From the NCBI GenBank assembly GCA_963830775.1, contig CAWHNT010000056.1, positions 1 through 64,000 of the forward strand: 64,000 bases of DNA, written 5' to 3'. This document shows positions 21,866-30,876 of the stretch, piece after piece (position 1 is the stretch's first letter; the number at the start of each line of letters is the position of its first letter). Origin of the DNA: CAWHNT01 sp963830775. Its GTDB lineage: Bacteria; Pseudomonadota; Alphaproteobacteria; Geminicoccales; Geminicoccaceae. The notes under the pieces were generated by a model that saw only the letters and a list, made by a program, of their open reading frames with translations, did no database searches and was not told where the DNA came from. Both the position numbers and the translations under genes were made by a program.

Positions 21866-21932
21866 TCCGCCAGTTAGCGCTCCGGAATATATTCCTTGAT
21901 CTGCGGTCCGGATTCCGCTATCCCGTCCCGCC

Positions 21933-22676
21933 ATGCGCCCGATGCTCGCCACCGCCCACTACGCCACCCGCAAGGGCCTGAACCGCCCCTTCGCCCGGGT
22001 CACGGCCCGCGACCGCCGCATGGGCCAGAAGCTCTCCATGGGCCTCACGCCCAAGCAGGTGGCACGGCTGGAGGGCATGGTCCCGGCCGACGTCGAGACC
22101 CTCGTCGCCGAGCCCGAGTTCAAGGCCCTCATCGACGGCTACAACACCCTGCACGCCATGCCCGAGGACGAGCAGCGCCGCATCCTCACCCAGCTCGCCC
22201 GCCACCTGCTGATGGAGGCCACGGCCCTGGGCGACGTGCGGGTGGCCATGTTCATCCTGCTCCAGGAGCGCATGGGCAAGGACCCGGCCCGCACGCTGGC
22301 GGATGGCGTGATCGCCGCCAACAAGCGTGCGGCTGCCGCCAGCTCCTGCCCCGCGCACGCCCAGCCCCTCGCCGCGCGCGCATCGCCCGTCCGACGATCC
22401 CGAGCTGCGCACGATGCAGCGGGTGGAGAGCCGGCTGCGCGGCGAGCTGCAGCAGGAGCATGCGGCGGTTCACGCGGCGGTGGCGGCGGATGAAGCTCCT
22501 CCCGTTGAGGAGGCGGCGTCCCCGAGCCGGAGCCGCCGCAGCGGCAGCGCCGCTGGCCTCGGCCTTCCTCGACCCCGCTGCTCAGCGGCTACCAGAGCCG
22601 CGCCATCGAGGCCCTGCTGCTGCTGAAGAACGCGGCGCCCGACGAGCCGCCGACGCCGCGCGCTCGGGCGCCCTGA
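21933..22676 (+). CDS. Hypothetical protein with C-terminal helix; two apparent frame breaks
   Basis: No family recognised. The first 130 residues are well coding-like (GLTPKQVARLEGMVPADVET, then EFKALIDGYNTLHAMPEDEQ) and helical, rich in Arg and Ala. A frame change near 22330-22380 gives DDPELRTMQRVESRLRGELQ; another near 22535 returns to the first frame and ends LSGYQSRAIEALLLLKNAAP with a stop at 22674-22676. The offsets cancel, giving 247 residues. There is no signal peptide. Confidence 0.5.
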
Positions 22677-22702
22677 CGAAAGGCCCTGCTCCGCCCCGCT
22701 CT

Positions 22703-23526
22703 CTAGCTGTGAAAGGCGAAGTCGCCGGCGGTCAGGTTGATCTTGCCCGTGAGTGCGATCGTCATGTCGGCGTCGGGATCGGCATCGGTGTTGACCTCCA
22801 CGATCGTCTTGCCGCCGCCATGCTCGTAGCGGGCCTGATGGCTGCCGTCGAACTCGGCCTTGCCCACGAACTCGTAGATCCTCGTCGAACGGCCCGCCGC
22901 GGAAGTAGAGCAGGTCGTCCTGGCTTTGCTTGAAGTCCTTGATCAGGTCGCGGGTGGCGCTCGTCACCCCGCTGTCGCCGTCGTTGAACCAGAACACGTC
23001 GGCACCCTTGCCGCCTGTCGAACTCGTCCTTGCCGGCCCCGGCGCTCATCACGTCGCTGCCGTCGCCGCCGACCATCTTGTCGTCGCCCTCGTTGGCGGC
23101 CATCAGGTCCTCGCCCTTGCCACCCTCGACCTCGTCGTTGCCGCCGCCGCCGCTGATATAGTCGCCGCCATCGCCGCCCTGGATGCGGTTGGCCAGGCCG
23201 TCGCCGCTCAGCGAGTCCTCGTAGGCGCTGCCGATCAGGTTCTCGATGCTGGTGAGGTAGTCGCCCTCGGCATCGCCGTCGCGCTCGGGCGTGCTGTTGT
23301 TCAGGATGACCCAGACGTCGCTGGCCGAGCTGGCATAGCTCGCCGTGTCGATACCCTCGCCGCCATCCAGATAGTCGCCGCCGGGTCCGCCCTCGAGCAG
23401 GTCGTTCCCGGCCAGCGCCACCACCTCGTCACCTCCGCCGAGCCCGAAGATCTGGTCCGCCTTGGACGTGCCCACGAGCTTGTTGGCATCGAGATCGTCG
23501 TAAGGAGTGCCGTTGATTACCGCCAT
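22703..23526 (-). CDS. RTX (hemolysin-type Ca2+-binding repeat) secreted protein; two frame breaks
   Basis: Nonapeptide repeats such as GGDGGDYISGGGGNDEVEGG run through most of this roughly 273-residue protein, which opens MAVINGTPYDDLDANKLVGT without a signal peptide, as expected for type I secretion. Frame changes near 23015 and 22880 must be corrected to reach GGKGADVFWFNDGDSG, EFVGKAEFDGSHQARYEHGG and the end INLTAGDFAFHS. The corrected tail parallels the RTX protein at 15548-16347. AGAGG precedes ATG 23526. It is divergent from the DUF533 gene. Confidence 0.85.
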
Positions 23527-23667
23527 CTCGCCTCTACCCACGCCGGACCGGCCGGCTGCTGGGGCCCAGATTGCGGCGTTTTCGTTTCGGCTCGGTGCTC
23601 TGAGCCTGTCCCGTCTGTTTCATGCGAGGCGCCGCGTGCGCCACAGCATTCAGGGAGGAGCCTGATC

Positions 23668-24576
23668 ATGAACACGACCGATATTCTGGGCGGCCTGCTT
23701 CAGGCGGGCATGCGCGGCCGGCCGATGGGCCGCCTCGAGCATGCGATGGGCGGCGGTGGCCTTGGTGGGTCCGGCGGCATGCTGGGCCAGATCCTGGGCC
23801 AGCTCGGCGGCGGGCCGGCCCGTGGCGGCGCCCCCGCCGGGACCGGTGACATACTGGGCCAGCTCTCAGGCCTATCCCGCAGCCTCGGCGGCGGCCGCGC
23901 CTCTGCCGGAACCCGTGCCATGCCGACCAGCGGCTTCCCGGCCGGCGCCGGCATGGGCGGCGGCACCGGCGGCCTCGGTGACATGTTGGGCGGTGCCGGC
24001 GGTGGCCTTGGCGGCATGTTGGGCGGTGGCGGCGGTGGCCTCGGCGGCATGCTGGGCGGCGGCAGCTCCGGCGGGGGCGGGATGATGGGCGGCAACATGC
24101 GCGGGGCCGTCGGCGCCGGCGGTCTCGCACTCCTGGCGATGCTCGCCATGAAGGCTCTCCAGGGCCGCGGCGGCCAGAGCGCTCCCACCACACCGGAGGC
24201 GCTGCCGGAGGAGACCGTGTCGGAGGACGCGGCAGCCCTCGTCCTGCGGGCGATGATCGACGCCGCCAAGGCCGACGGCCAGATCGACGGCAACGAGATG
24301 CAGCGGATCATGGGCAAGCTCGACGAGGGCGGCGCCTCGGCCGAGGAGAAGGACCTCCTGCTGACCGAGATGCGCAAGCCGCTCGACCCCGAGGGCCTGG
24401 CCGCCCAGGCCCGCAGCCCCGAGCAGGCGGCCCAGGTCTACGCGGCCTCGCTGCTCGCGATCGAGGTCGACACCGACGCCGAGCGCACCTACCTGCGCCG
24501 GCTCGCCGGAGCCCTGAGGCTGGACGCCGGCACGGTCCAGCAGCTCCACGCCGGGCTCGGCGCCCCTGCCGCCTGA
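23668..24576 (+). CDS. DUF533 (YebE/TerB-like) membrane protein with long Gly-rich linker
   Basis: The 302-residue protein has an N-terminal MNTTDILGGLLQAGMRGR helix, a low-complexity stretch of GGLGGMLGGG-type repeats (about residues 25-145), one hydrophobic segment (VGAGGLALLAMLAMKAL), and a C-terminal acidic TerB-like helical domain starting EDAAALVLRAMIDAAKADGQ. DUF533 proteins are inner-membrane proteins of unknown role. GGGAGGAG at 23653-23660 supports ATG 23668. The glycine linker is far longer than usual, possibly through repeat expansion. Confidence 0.85.
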   Translation: MNTTDILGGLLQAGMRGRPMGRLEHAMGGGGLGGSGGMLGQILGQLGGGPARGGAPAGTGDILGQLSGLSRSLGGGRASAGTRAMPTSGFPAGAGMGGGTGGLGDMLGGAGGGLGGMLGGGGGGLGGMLGGGSSGGGGMMGGNMRGAVGAGGLALLAMLAMKALQGRGGQSAPTTPEALPEETVSEDAAALVLRAMIDAAKADGQIDGNEMQRIMGKLDEGGASAEEKDLLLTEMRKPLDPEGLAAQARSPEQAAQVYAASLLAIEVDTDAERTYLRRLAGALRLDAGTVQQLHAGLGAPAA

Positions 24577-24591
24577 CACTCCCTTATGAAT

Positions 24592-24616
24592 AACGCGGAC
24601 TCAAAAAGTCCGCGTT
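24592..24616. promoter_or_regulatory. Probable Rrf2 operator 1 (perfect dyad)
   Basis: AACGCGGAC, 7 bases, GTCCGCGTT. The symmetry extends outward to 15-bp arms (24587-24601 and 24607-24621). It is centred 55 bp upstream of the Rrf2 start codon, after the DUF533 stop. It has no T-run, so an operator is likelier than a terminator. Confidence 0.7.
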
Positions 24617-24633
24617 ATTCACTTGCGCCGCCG

Positions 24634-24658
24634 AACGCGGACTGATATTGTCCTCGTT
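24634..24658. promoter_or_regulatory. Probable Rrf2 operator 2, abutting the start codon
   Basis: AACGCGGAC, 7 bases, GTCCTCGTT: the same half-site and spacing as the upstream dyad with one mismatch, centred 42 bp downstream of it, about four helical turns. The right arm ends at 24658, directly before ATG 24659, so bound protein should block transcription or translation start. Confidence 0.7.
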
Positions 24659-25189
24659 ATGGCACACCTGACCGTCAGCGTCGAGTACGGCATCCACTGC
24701 CTGCTCTGGCTGGTCTCCTCCGGCGATAGGGCGCTCAGCAGCCGCGAGCTTGCCGAGCTGCAGGGGATCTCGCCCAGCTTCCTGGCCAAGATCTTCCCCA
24801 AGCTGGAGAAGGCCGGGATCGTGGCCGCCAGCGAAGGGGTGCGCGGCGGCTACCGGCTGGCCAGGCCGCCCGACGAGATCAGCTTCCTGGAGATCGTCGA
24901 TGCGATCGAGGGCCGGAAGCCGCTCTTCGACTGCCAGGACATACGCGGCCGCTGCGCCCTTTTCGGCGACAGGCCGCCGGCCTGGGCCATGGCAGGGGTC
25001 TGCGCCGTCCATGCGGTGATGCTGCAGGCGGAGAAGTCGATGCGCGACACCCTGGCCCGGACCACGCTCGCCGCCGTCGCCACCACCTTCGGCCGCAAGA
25101 CCCCGCCCGAGTTCGAGGGTCAGTTCCGGGACTGGGTCGAGGACCGGACCGGCTCGCGGGCCGCGCGCAAGCGCGAGCCACCTTCCTAG
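24659..25189 (+). CDS. Rrf2 family transcriptional regulator, probable Fe-S sensor
   Basis: The 176-residue protein has the Rrf2 winged helix (LSSRELAELQGISPSFLAKI, wing GVRGGYRLARPP). Cysteines at 92, 99 and 115 sit in the loop where IscR and NsrR hold their iron-sulphur cluster, though the spacing differs from IscR (92, 98, 104). It probably responds to redox, NO or Fe-S status. Two matching dyads upstream imply autoregulation, and the NDH-2-like gene 140 bp downstream is the likely target. ATG 24659 gives the canonical MAHLTVSVEYGIHCLLWL start. Confidence 0.9.
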   Translation: MAHLTVSVEYGIHCLLWLVSSGDRALSSRELAELQGISPSFLAKIFPKLEKAGIVAASEGVRGGYRLARPPDEISFLEIVDAIEGRKPLFDCQDIRGRCALFGDRPPAWAMAGVCAVHAVMLQAEKSMRDTLARTTLAAVATTFGRKTPPEFEGQFRDWVEDRTGSRAARKREPPS

Positions 25190-25329
25190 GCCCACCCCTC
25201 GCGGCGGTGCCGTGATCCCTTCGAGCTTCTGAGCCGCCTCCCGGGCTCCGGCCGGACCACCGGGATGGCCGTCGCGCACCAGCACGACGGAACGGCGAGC
25301 TGCGTCCGGCTCCCAAGGAGGAAACGTCG

Positions 25330-26538
25330 ATGAGCAAGAGGATCGTCATCGCCGGCACCGGCTTTGCCGGCACCTGGTCGGCCATCTCCGCAGCCCGCGC
25401 CGCGTCGCTGGCCGGCATGGAGGACGAGGTCGAGATCACCATCGTCTCGCCGACCCCTCACCTCCACATCCGCCCGCGGCTCTACGAGAGCATTCTCGAC
25501 GGCATGGCGCCGGACCTCCTGCCGTTGTTCGAGGCCATCGGCGTGCGGCACCTCGCCGGCACGGTCGAGAGGGTCCATGCCGAACGGCACGAGGTCGAGG
25601 TCGAGCGCACGGACGGCGAGCGCGTCGCGCTGCCCTACGACCGCTTCATCCTGGCCGCCGGCAGCCAGCTCTTCATGCCGCCCGTGCCGGGCCTGAAGGA
25701 GCACGGCTTCAACGTCGACCAGCTCGCCGGTGCGGAAGCACTCGATGCCCACCTGAAGGCGCTGGCCGGCAGGCCGGAGACGGCGGCCCGCAACACGGTC
25801 GTCGTGGCAGGTGCCGGCTTCACCGGCCTCGAGACCGCGACCGAGATGCCGGAGCGGCTGCGCGCGATCCTGGGCCAGGACACGGCCATCCGCGTCGTGC
25901 TCCTGGAGCAGGCGCCGGTCGTCGGCCCCGACCTCGGCCCGGTGCCGCGGCCGGTGATCGAGCAGGCGCTGGCCGAGTGCGGCGTGGAAGTGATCACCTC
26001 AGCGGGTGCCGTGGCCATCGACGCCGAGGGTGTGACCACCTCGACCGGTCAGCGGATCCCGAGCAACACCGTGATCTGGACGGCCGGCATGCGGGCCAAC
26101 CCGCTGGCGGCCCAGATCGAAGGCGAGCACGACCGCTTCGGCCGCGTCCATGCCGACCCGCATCTGCACGCGAAGGGATCGCGGGACATCTTCGTCACCG
26201 GCGACGTGGCGCTGGCCGCCACCGACGATCAGGGGCATGTCGCCTCGATGTCGTGCCAGCACGCGCTGAGCCTCGGCCGTGTCGCCGGCCACAACGCGGC
26301 GGCCGAGCTCGTGGGCCTGCCGCTCCACCCCTACAGCCAGCCCAAGTACGTCACCTGCCTCGACCTCGGTCCCTGGGGTGCCATCTTCACCGAGGGCTGG
26401 GACCGGCAGGTCAAGCTCACGCGCGAGGTGGGCAAGGCCACCAAGCGCGAGATCAACACCAAGTGGATTTACCCGCCCGAGCCCAACCGCGAGGCCGCCT
26501 TCGCGCTGGCCAGCCCCGACCACGTCATCGTCGCCTGA
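25330..26538 (+). CDS. NAD(P)H dehydrogenase-like flavoprotein (NDH-2 type)
   Basis: This 402-residue FAD protein starts with the dinucleotide motif VIAGTGFAGTWSA and has a second Rossmann motif VVVAGAGFTGLETATE around residue 158, with the FAD-pyrophosphate region IFVTGDVALA near residue 290. It belongs to the pyridine-nucleotide-disulphide oxidoreductase group that includes type II NADH:quinone dehydrogenases. AAGGAGGAAACG precedes the start. Its placement just behind a Rrf2 regulator suggests control by redox or nitrosative stress. Natural electron acceptor is not determinable here. Confidence 0.88.
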   Translation: MSKRIVIAGTGFAGTWSAISAARAASLAGMEDEVEITIVSPTPHLHIRPRLYESILDGMAPDLLPLFEAIGVRHLAGTVERVHAERHEVEVERTDGERVALPYDRFILAAGSQLFMPPVPGLKEHGFNVDQLAGAEALDAHLKALAGRPETAARNTVVVAGAGFTGLETATEMPERLRAILGQDTAIRVVLLEQAPVVGPDLGPVPRPVIEQALAECGVEVITSAGAVAIDAEGVTTSTGQRIPSNTVIWTAGMRANPLAAQIEGEHDRFGRVHADPHLHAKGSRDIFVTGDVALAATDDQGHVASMSCQHALSLGRVAGHNAAAELVGLPLHPYSQPKYVTCLDLGPWGAIFTEGWDRQVKLTREVGKATKREINTKWIYPPEPNREAAFALASPDHVIVA

Positions 26539-26545
26539 GGCTGGT

Positions 26546-28747
26546 CTAGGCTCCGGACCGCCGCCTCGCGCGGGACTTCGCCTGCGCCGCCTGGCGCTTG
26601 TCGGCACGGCTGCCGCCCTGGGGCTTCCAGGCGGCAGCGCCGGCACGGGGGCCCGCCGGCCGGGCCGGGGCCGGGAGGCCCAGCTCGCTGTCCTCCAGCC
26701 GCTTGATCTCGTCGCGCAGCCGCGCCGCCTCCTCGAACTCGAGGTTGGCGGCGGCCTCCCGCATCCGCTTCTCGAGCTGGCCGATATAGGCCTGGAGGTC
26801 GAGCCCGGTGAGCGCCGCAGCCCCGCCGGTATCGACGTCGACCGTGACGTAGTCGCGCTCGGCCACCGACTTCATGATGTCGTGGATGTTCCTCTTGATG
26901 CTTTGCGGCGTGATGCCGTGCGCCTCGTTCCAGGCAACCTGCTTCTGCCGGCGGCGGTCGGTCTCGCCGATGGCGGCCTTCAGGCTCTTGGTCATCGTGT
27001 CGGCATAGAGGATCGCCCGGCCCTCGACGTTGCGCGCTGCCCGGCCGATGGTCTGCACCAGCGAGGTCTCGGAGCGGAGATAGCCCTCCTTGTCGGCATC
27101 CAGGATGGCGACCAGCCCGCATTCCGGGATGTCGAGCCCCTCGCGCAAGAGGTTGATCCCGACCAGCACGTCGTACTTCCCGACCCGGAGGTCGCGCACG
27201 ATCTCGATGCGCTCCAGCGTGTCGATGTCGGAGTGCAGGTAGCGCACCCTGACGCCGTTCTCGTGCAGGTACTCCGAGAGGTCCTCGGCCATGCGCTTGG
27301 TGAGCGTCGTCACCAGCACGCGCAGGCCCTTCCTCGCGCATTCCCGGCACTCGGCCATGAGGTCGTCCACCTGGTGCTCGACCGGGCGGACGATGACCTC
27401 GGGGTCGACCAGGCCCGTGGGCCGGATCACCTGCTCGGCGAAGACGCCGCCGGTGCGCTCCAGCTCCCAGGGGCCCGGTGTGGCCGAGACGAAGATCGTC
27501 TGCGGCCGCATCTCGTCCCACTCCTCGAACTTGAGCGGGCGGTTGTCGGTGCAGGAGGGCAGGCGGAAGCCGAACTCGGCCAGCGTCGACTTGCGGTGCC
27601 AGTCGCCCTTGAACATGCCGCCCACCTGCGGCACCGCGACGTGGCTCTCGTCGACGAACAGCAGCGCGTTCTGCGGGATGTACTCGAACAGCGTCGGCGG
27701 CGGCTCGCCCTGCTTGCGGCCGGTGAGATAGCGCGAATAGTTCTCGATCCCCGGGCAGGAGCCGGTGGTGAGGATCATCTCGATGTCGGCCACCGTGCGC
27801 TGCTCGATCCGCTCGGCTTCCAGCAGCTTGCCGGTGCTGCGGTAGAACTCGAGCCGCTCCTTCAGCTCCTCCTTGATCGCCTCGACCGCCTGCTGGAGCG
27901 TAGGCTTGGGGGTCACATAGTGGCTGTTGGGATAGAGCCGGATCTGGTCGATGCGGCCGTAGCGCTCGCCGGTGAGCGGGTCGAACTCGGAGAGATCCTC
28001 CACCTCGTCGCCGAACATCGAGAGCCGCCAGGCGCGGTCCTCCAGGTGGGCCGGGAAGATCTCGACCGTGTCGCCGCGCACCCGGAACGAGCCGCGGGTG
28101 AATGCCAGGTCGTTGCGCCGGTACTGCAGCTCGACCAGCGCCCGCAGGAGCCGCTGCCGCTCGACCCGCTGGCCGCGTTTCAGGGTCAGCGTCATCTTGG
28201 CGTAGGTCTCGGGCGAGCCGATACCGTAGATGCAGGAGACCGAGGCCACGATGATCACGTCGTCGCGCTCGAACAGGGCGCGCGTCGCCGAGTGGCGCAT
28301 CCGGTCGATCTGCTCGTTGATGCTCGAGGTCTTCTCGATATAGAGGTCCGTGCGCGGGACGTAGGCCTCGGGCTGGTAGTAGTCGTAGTAGCTGACGAAG
28401 TACTCCACCGAGTTGTTCGGGAAGAAGCTCTTCATCTCGCCATAGAGCTGGGCCGCCAGGATCTTGTTGGGTGCGAGGATGAGGCTCGGCCGCTGCAGCT
28501 CGGCGATGACGTGCGCCATGGTGAAGGTCTTGCCGGAGCCGGTGACCCCCAAGAGCACCTGATCCTGCTCGCCCTGCCGCAAGCCCGCGATGAGCTCGCC
28601 GATCGCCTGCGGCTGGTCACCCGCCGGCTTGAACTCGGAAACCAGCTCGAACGGCCGCCCGGCCTCGGGCCGCTGGATCAGGTCCGGGTTCTGCACCGCG
28701 GCCTTGAGGACATCGAGCGCGTTGAGCGCCTGCTGCTGCGGGTTCAT
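26546..28747 (-). CDS. uvrB: UvrABC excision repair subunit B
   Basis: The 733-residue protein is the DNA damage-verifying helicase-like subunit of nucleotide excision repair. Walker A is GVTGSGKTFTM; the beta-hairpin region YYDYYQPEAYVPRTD follows, then helicase motifs DESHVAVPQ and QTIGRAARN. The C-terminal UVR motif (ANLEFEEAARLRDEIKRLE) binds UvrC. The frame is complete and unbroken. It ends 8 bp from the convergent NDH-2-like gene. Confidence 0.98.
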   Translation of the reverse strand: MNPQQQALNALDVLKAAVQNPDLIQRPEAGRPFELVSEFKPAGDQPQAIGELIAGLRQGEQDQVLLGVTGSGKTFTMAHVIAELQRPSLILAPNKILAAQLYGEMKSFFPNNSVEYFVSYYDYYQPEAYVPRTDLYIEKTSSINEQIDRMRHSATRALFERDDVIIVASVSCIYGIGSPETYAKMTLTLKRGQRVERQRLLRALVELQYRRNDLAFTRGSFRVRGDTVEIFPAHLEDRAWRLSMFGDEVEDLSEFDPLTGERYGRIDQIRLYPNSHYVTPKPTLQQAVEAIKEELKERLEFYRSTGKLLEAERIEQRTVADIEMILTTGSCPGIENYSRYLTGRKQGEPPPTLFEYIPQNALLFVDESHVAVPQVGGMFKGDWHRKSTLAEFGFRLPSCTDNRPLKFEEWDEMRPQTIFVSATPGPWELERTGGVFAEQVIRPTGLVDPEVIVRPVEHQVDDLMAECRECARKGLRVLVTTLTKRMAEDLSEYLHENGVRVRYLHSDIDTLERIEIVRDLRVGKYDVLVGINLLREGLDIPECGLVAILDADKEGYLRSETSLVQTIGRAARNVEGRAILYADTMTKSLKAAIGETDRRRQKQVAWNEAHGITPQSIKRNIHDIMKSVAERDYVTVDVDTGGAAALTGLDLQAYIGQLEKRMREAAANLEFEEAARLRDEIKRLEDSELGLPAPARPAGPRAGAAAWKPQGGSRADKRQAAQAKSRARRRSGA

Positions 28748-28789
28748 GCCGATACCATGACGGGGTGCCTCAAGAGGCGAACATGGCCT

Positions 28790-29560
28790 GCAGGGCCCGT
28801 GGGCACAAGCGCGGAGGAGCTGCTACAGCCAGCCCAGCCCAACTGCCTGCGCCCAGCTAGGCTCGATCGGGTTGAGCCACGGGCTCGGCTAGGCAGGCGG
28901 CAGACCAGGAGGCGGCAGCCGCCGTTGCGCCTGGTCGGCCGAATGTGGTCCCTGATCCAGGGGCGGTACCTCGCGGCTGACATGCCAAGGGGCATTGTCC
29001 CAGACCTGTGCCAGCGCTCGGACGGCGTGAGCCGCGAGGCGTTCGGCCACCCAGGCGAAGAAGGCGAAGGTGACGCCGGTGATCCGGGCGGCACGGTCGG
29101 CGAAGCGCAGCAGCGCCCCGGCTCGGGCGCCGGCGAGCGACAGGACGTCGGCGGCCAGCGACGTGGATGTTCGGGGTTTTCCGGATGGCCCGCGTGCATC
29201 CTCCGCCTCGGCCGCTCGTCCGCCGGCAGCATAGGCGGGCAGGGCGGCCTGCGCGCAGCCGGGAGAGCTCGACTTCGGCCTCGAAGCCCTGCAGCCCAGC
29301 CGGGGAGGCGCCGGCGCCAGGCCGATCAGCCGGTCGCGGCGGCGTAAGTATGCGCGTAGGCAGGATCGGGGCTGCTGATCCAGCGCTATGGCCCGCGTCC
29401 AGCCGTGCTCCAGGCGGCGTCTCGCCTGGGCGATGGTCTTCGTAGGGCCGCCATGTAGGCGCTCAGCCCCGCCGCCTCCGCCACCTCGGCCTGGAGCGCC
29501 AGTGTCCAGGTGCTCGCAGACATGGCCGGAGCTGCGTGTACGACTGGTGCAGTGACCGCC
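28790..29560 (-). pseudogene. IS630-family transposase remnant
   Basis: Fragments in several minus-strand frames resemble IS630-type (DDE_3) transposases: TWTLALQAEVAEAAGLSAYM, then VTFAFFAWVAERLAAHAVRA, VWDNAPWHVSREV with the catalytic DNAPWH, and finally NGGCRLLVCRLPS. Frame changes occur every 100-250 bp and acidic residues are lost, so it cannot be functional. No terminal repeats were found. Confidence 0.65.
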
Positions 29561-29910
29561 CGCAGCCGCTCCAGCTCGGCAGCGCCGAGGTCTGGTGATG
29601 AACTCCTCAGGCGTGATGGCGACGGCCAGGCGGCTGGCCACACCGAGAGCATTGAAGGCAGCGGATGCCGTTCCGGAACATCGGACAGTCGAAACGCAGA
29701 GCCTCGGGCGATGTCCCGAAGCCGGCAGTCCAAGAGCGAGCAGCAGCACGAGCAGCGCGCGCCGCACGGCACACGCGACGGCGTCCACGACGAGCCCGCG
29801 ACGAGCAGGGCGTCGCTCATCAGCGATCGGCTCGCGGACAGAAGATGGGTGGATGTCCTGCCCAGCAGATGCGGATGCAGCATCCGCCCCTGCTGCCTGC
29901 CGGCTGAGCC
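29561..29910. other. Non-coding or fully decayed DNA
   Basis: I see no convincing gene, repeat or RNA here. It lies between the IS630-type remnant and the dienelactone-hydrolase-like gene and probably continues the decayed mobile DNA. Confidence 0.4.
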
Positions 29911-30741
29911 TCAGGCCAGCCGCGCCTTCAGGAAGGCCAGCGTCCGGTCCCAGGCCTGCTTGGCGGCGTCGGCGTTGAATTTCTGGTCCGAGGTGTCGTT
30001 GTGGAAGGAGGCGTGGGCGCCGTTGTAGGCGTAGCTCTCGAAGGGCAGGCCGGCATCGCGCAGGGCCTGCTCGAACGCGGGCACCGATTCGCCGGCCTTC
30101 TCGTCGAGCTGGGCGTAGTGCAGGAGCAGAGGGCTCCGGATCTGGGCCACGTCCTTCGGCTGCGGGAGCTTGCCGTAGAAGATGACGCCGGCATCGAGCG
30201 AGGGGGCCACGACGGCGAGCCGGCCGACGATGCCACCACCCCAGGCGAACCCGATGGCGGCCACCTTGCCGGTGCCCTCGTCCCGGCCCTTGAGCCAGAC
30301 CAGAGCCGCCACCGCGTCGGCGGTTGCCTGGTCGCTCTCGAGCTTGGTGGCGTTCTCCCGCTCCTTCTCGGGCTCTGGCGGCGTGCCGCCAAGGGGGGAA
30401 AGGAAGTCGGGTGCGAGGGCCAGGTAGCCCGCGACGGCCAGGCGCCGGGCGACATCGTCGACATAGTCGGTGCGGCCGCGGCTCTCGTGCACGATCAGCA
30501 CGGCCGGTGCCTTGGCCCGGAGCGTGGCCGGACGGACATAGTAAGCCCGCATCGGGCCCGAGGCGCCGGGGATGATGATGTTGCGGGCGACTACGCGCTT
30601 GTCGTCGGACGGGATCTGCGGGGCTGCCACCGCCGGGCCGGCAAGGGCCGCGACCATGCCGGAGCCCGCGAGGAGCCAGGCACGCCGGCTCATCCGGTAC
30701 CCGGCCCCGCCGCCGCCTTCCGCCTCCGAGAGCGCCATCAT
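29911..30741 (-). CDS. Dienelactone hydrolase family protein with altered nucleophile elbow, TAT signal
   Basis: The 276-residue alpha/beta hydrolase starts with a twin-arginine signal (MSRRAWLLAG, residues 17-26; cleavage near AVAAP). The fold is clear: LIVHESRGR, ALAPDFLSPLGG, and a C-terminal AYNGAHASFHND with the expected His. At the nucleophile elbow it reads GFAWGG (164-169) where relatives have GFCWGG, so the catalytic Cys is Ala166 (codon GCC). Either activity is lost or changed, or this is a divergent subgroup. I chose the start at 30741; the frame is open upstream to 30834. Confidence 0.82.
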   Translation of the reverse strand: MMALSEAEGGGGAGYRMSRRAWLLAGSGMVAALAGPAVAAPQIPSDDKRVVARNIIIPGASGPMRAYYVRPATLRAKAPAVLIVHESRGRTDYVDDVARRLAVAGYLALAPDFLSPLGGTPPEPEKERENATKLESDQATADAVAALVWLKGRDEGTGKVAAIGFAWGGGIVGRLAVVAPSLDAGVIFYGKLPQPKDVAQIRSPLLLHYAQLDEKAGESVPAFEQALRDAGLPFESYAYNGAHASFHNDTSDQKFNADAAKQAWDRTLAFLKARLA

Positions 30742-30876
30742 CGCCTCGCCGTTGCTGCCCAGTGGGCGGGTTTTGCGGTGTACGGTCGGCCGGCGCAAGC
30801 GCGGCCGTTGCGCCGTGCCCCACCGTCGTGCCACCGGTTCCCCAAGAACGGCTCGAAGCCCCGGGAGGTGCCACGC

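Noticed and set aside
22930..23667. N-terminal extension of the DUF533 protein
   Set aside because: The open frame upstream is antisense to the RTX gene, and a strong GGGAGGAG site marks ATG 23668.
24587..24621. Rho-independent terminator after the DUF533 gene
   Set aside because: The stem is perfect but has no T-run, and its half-site is repeated next to the Rrf2 start; an operator explains both.
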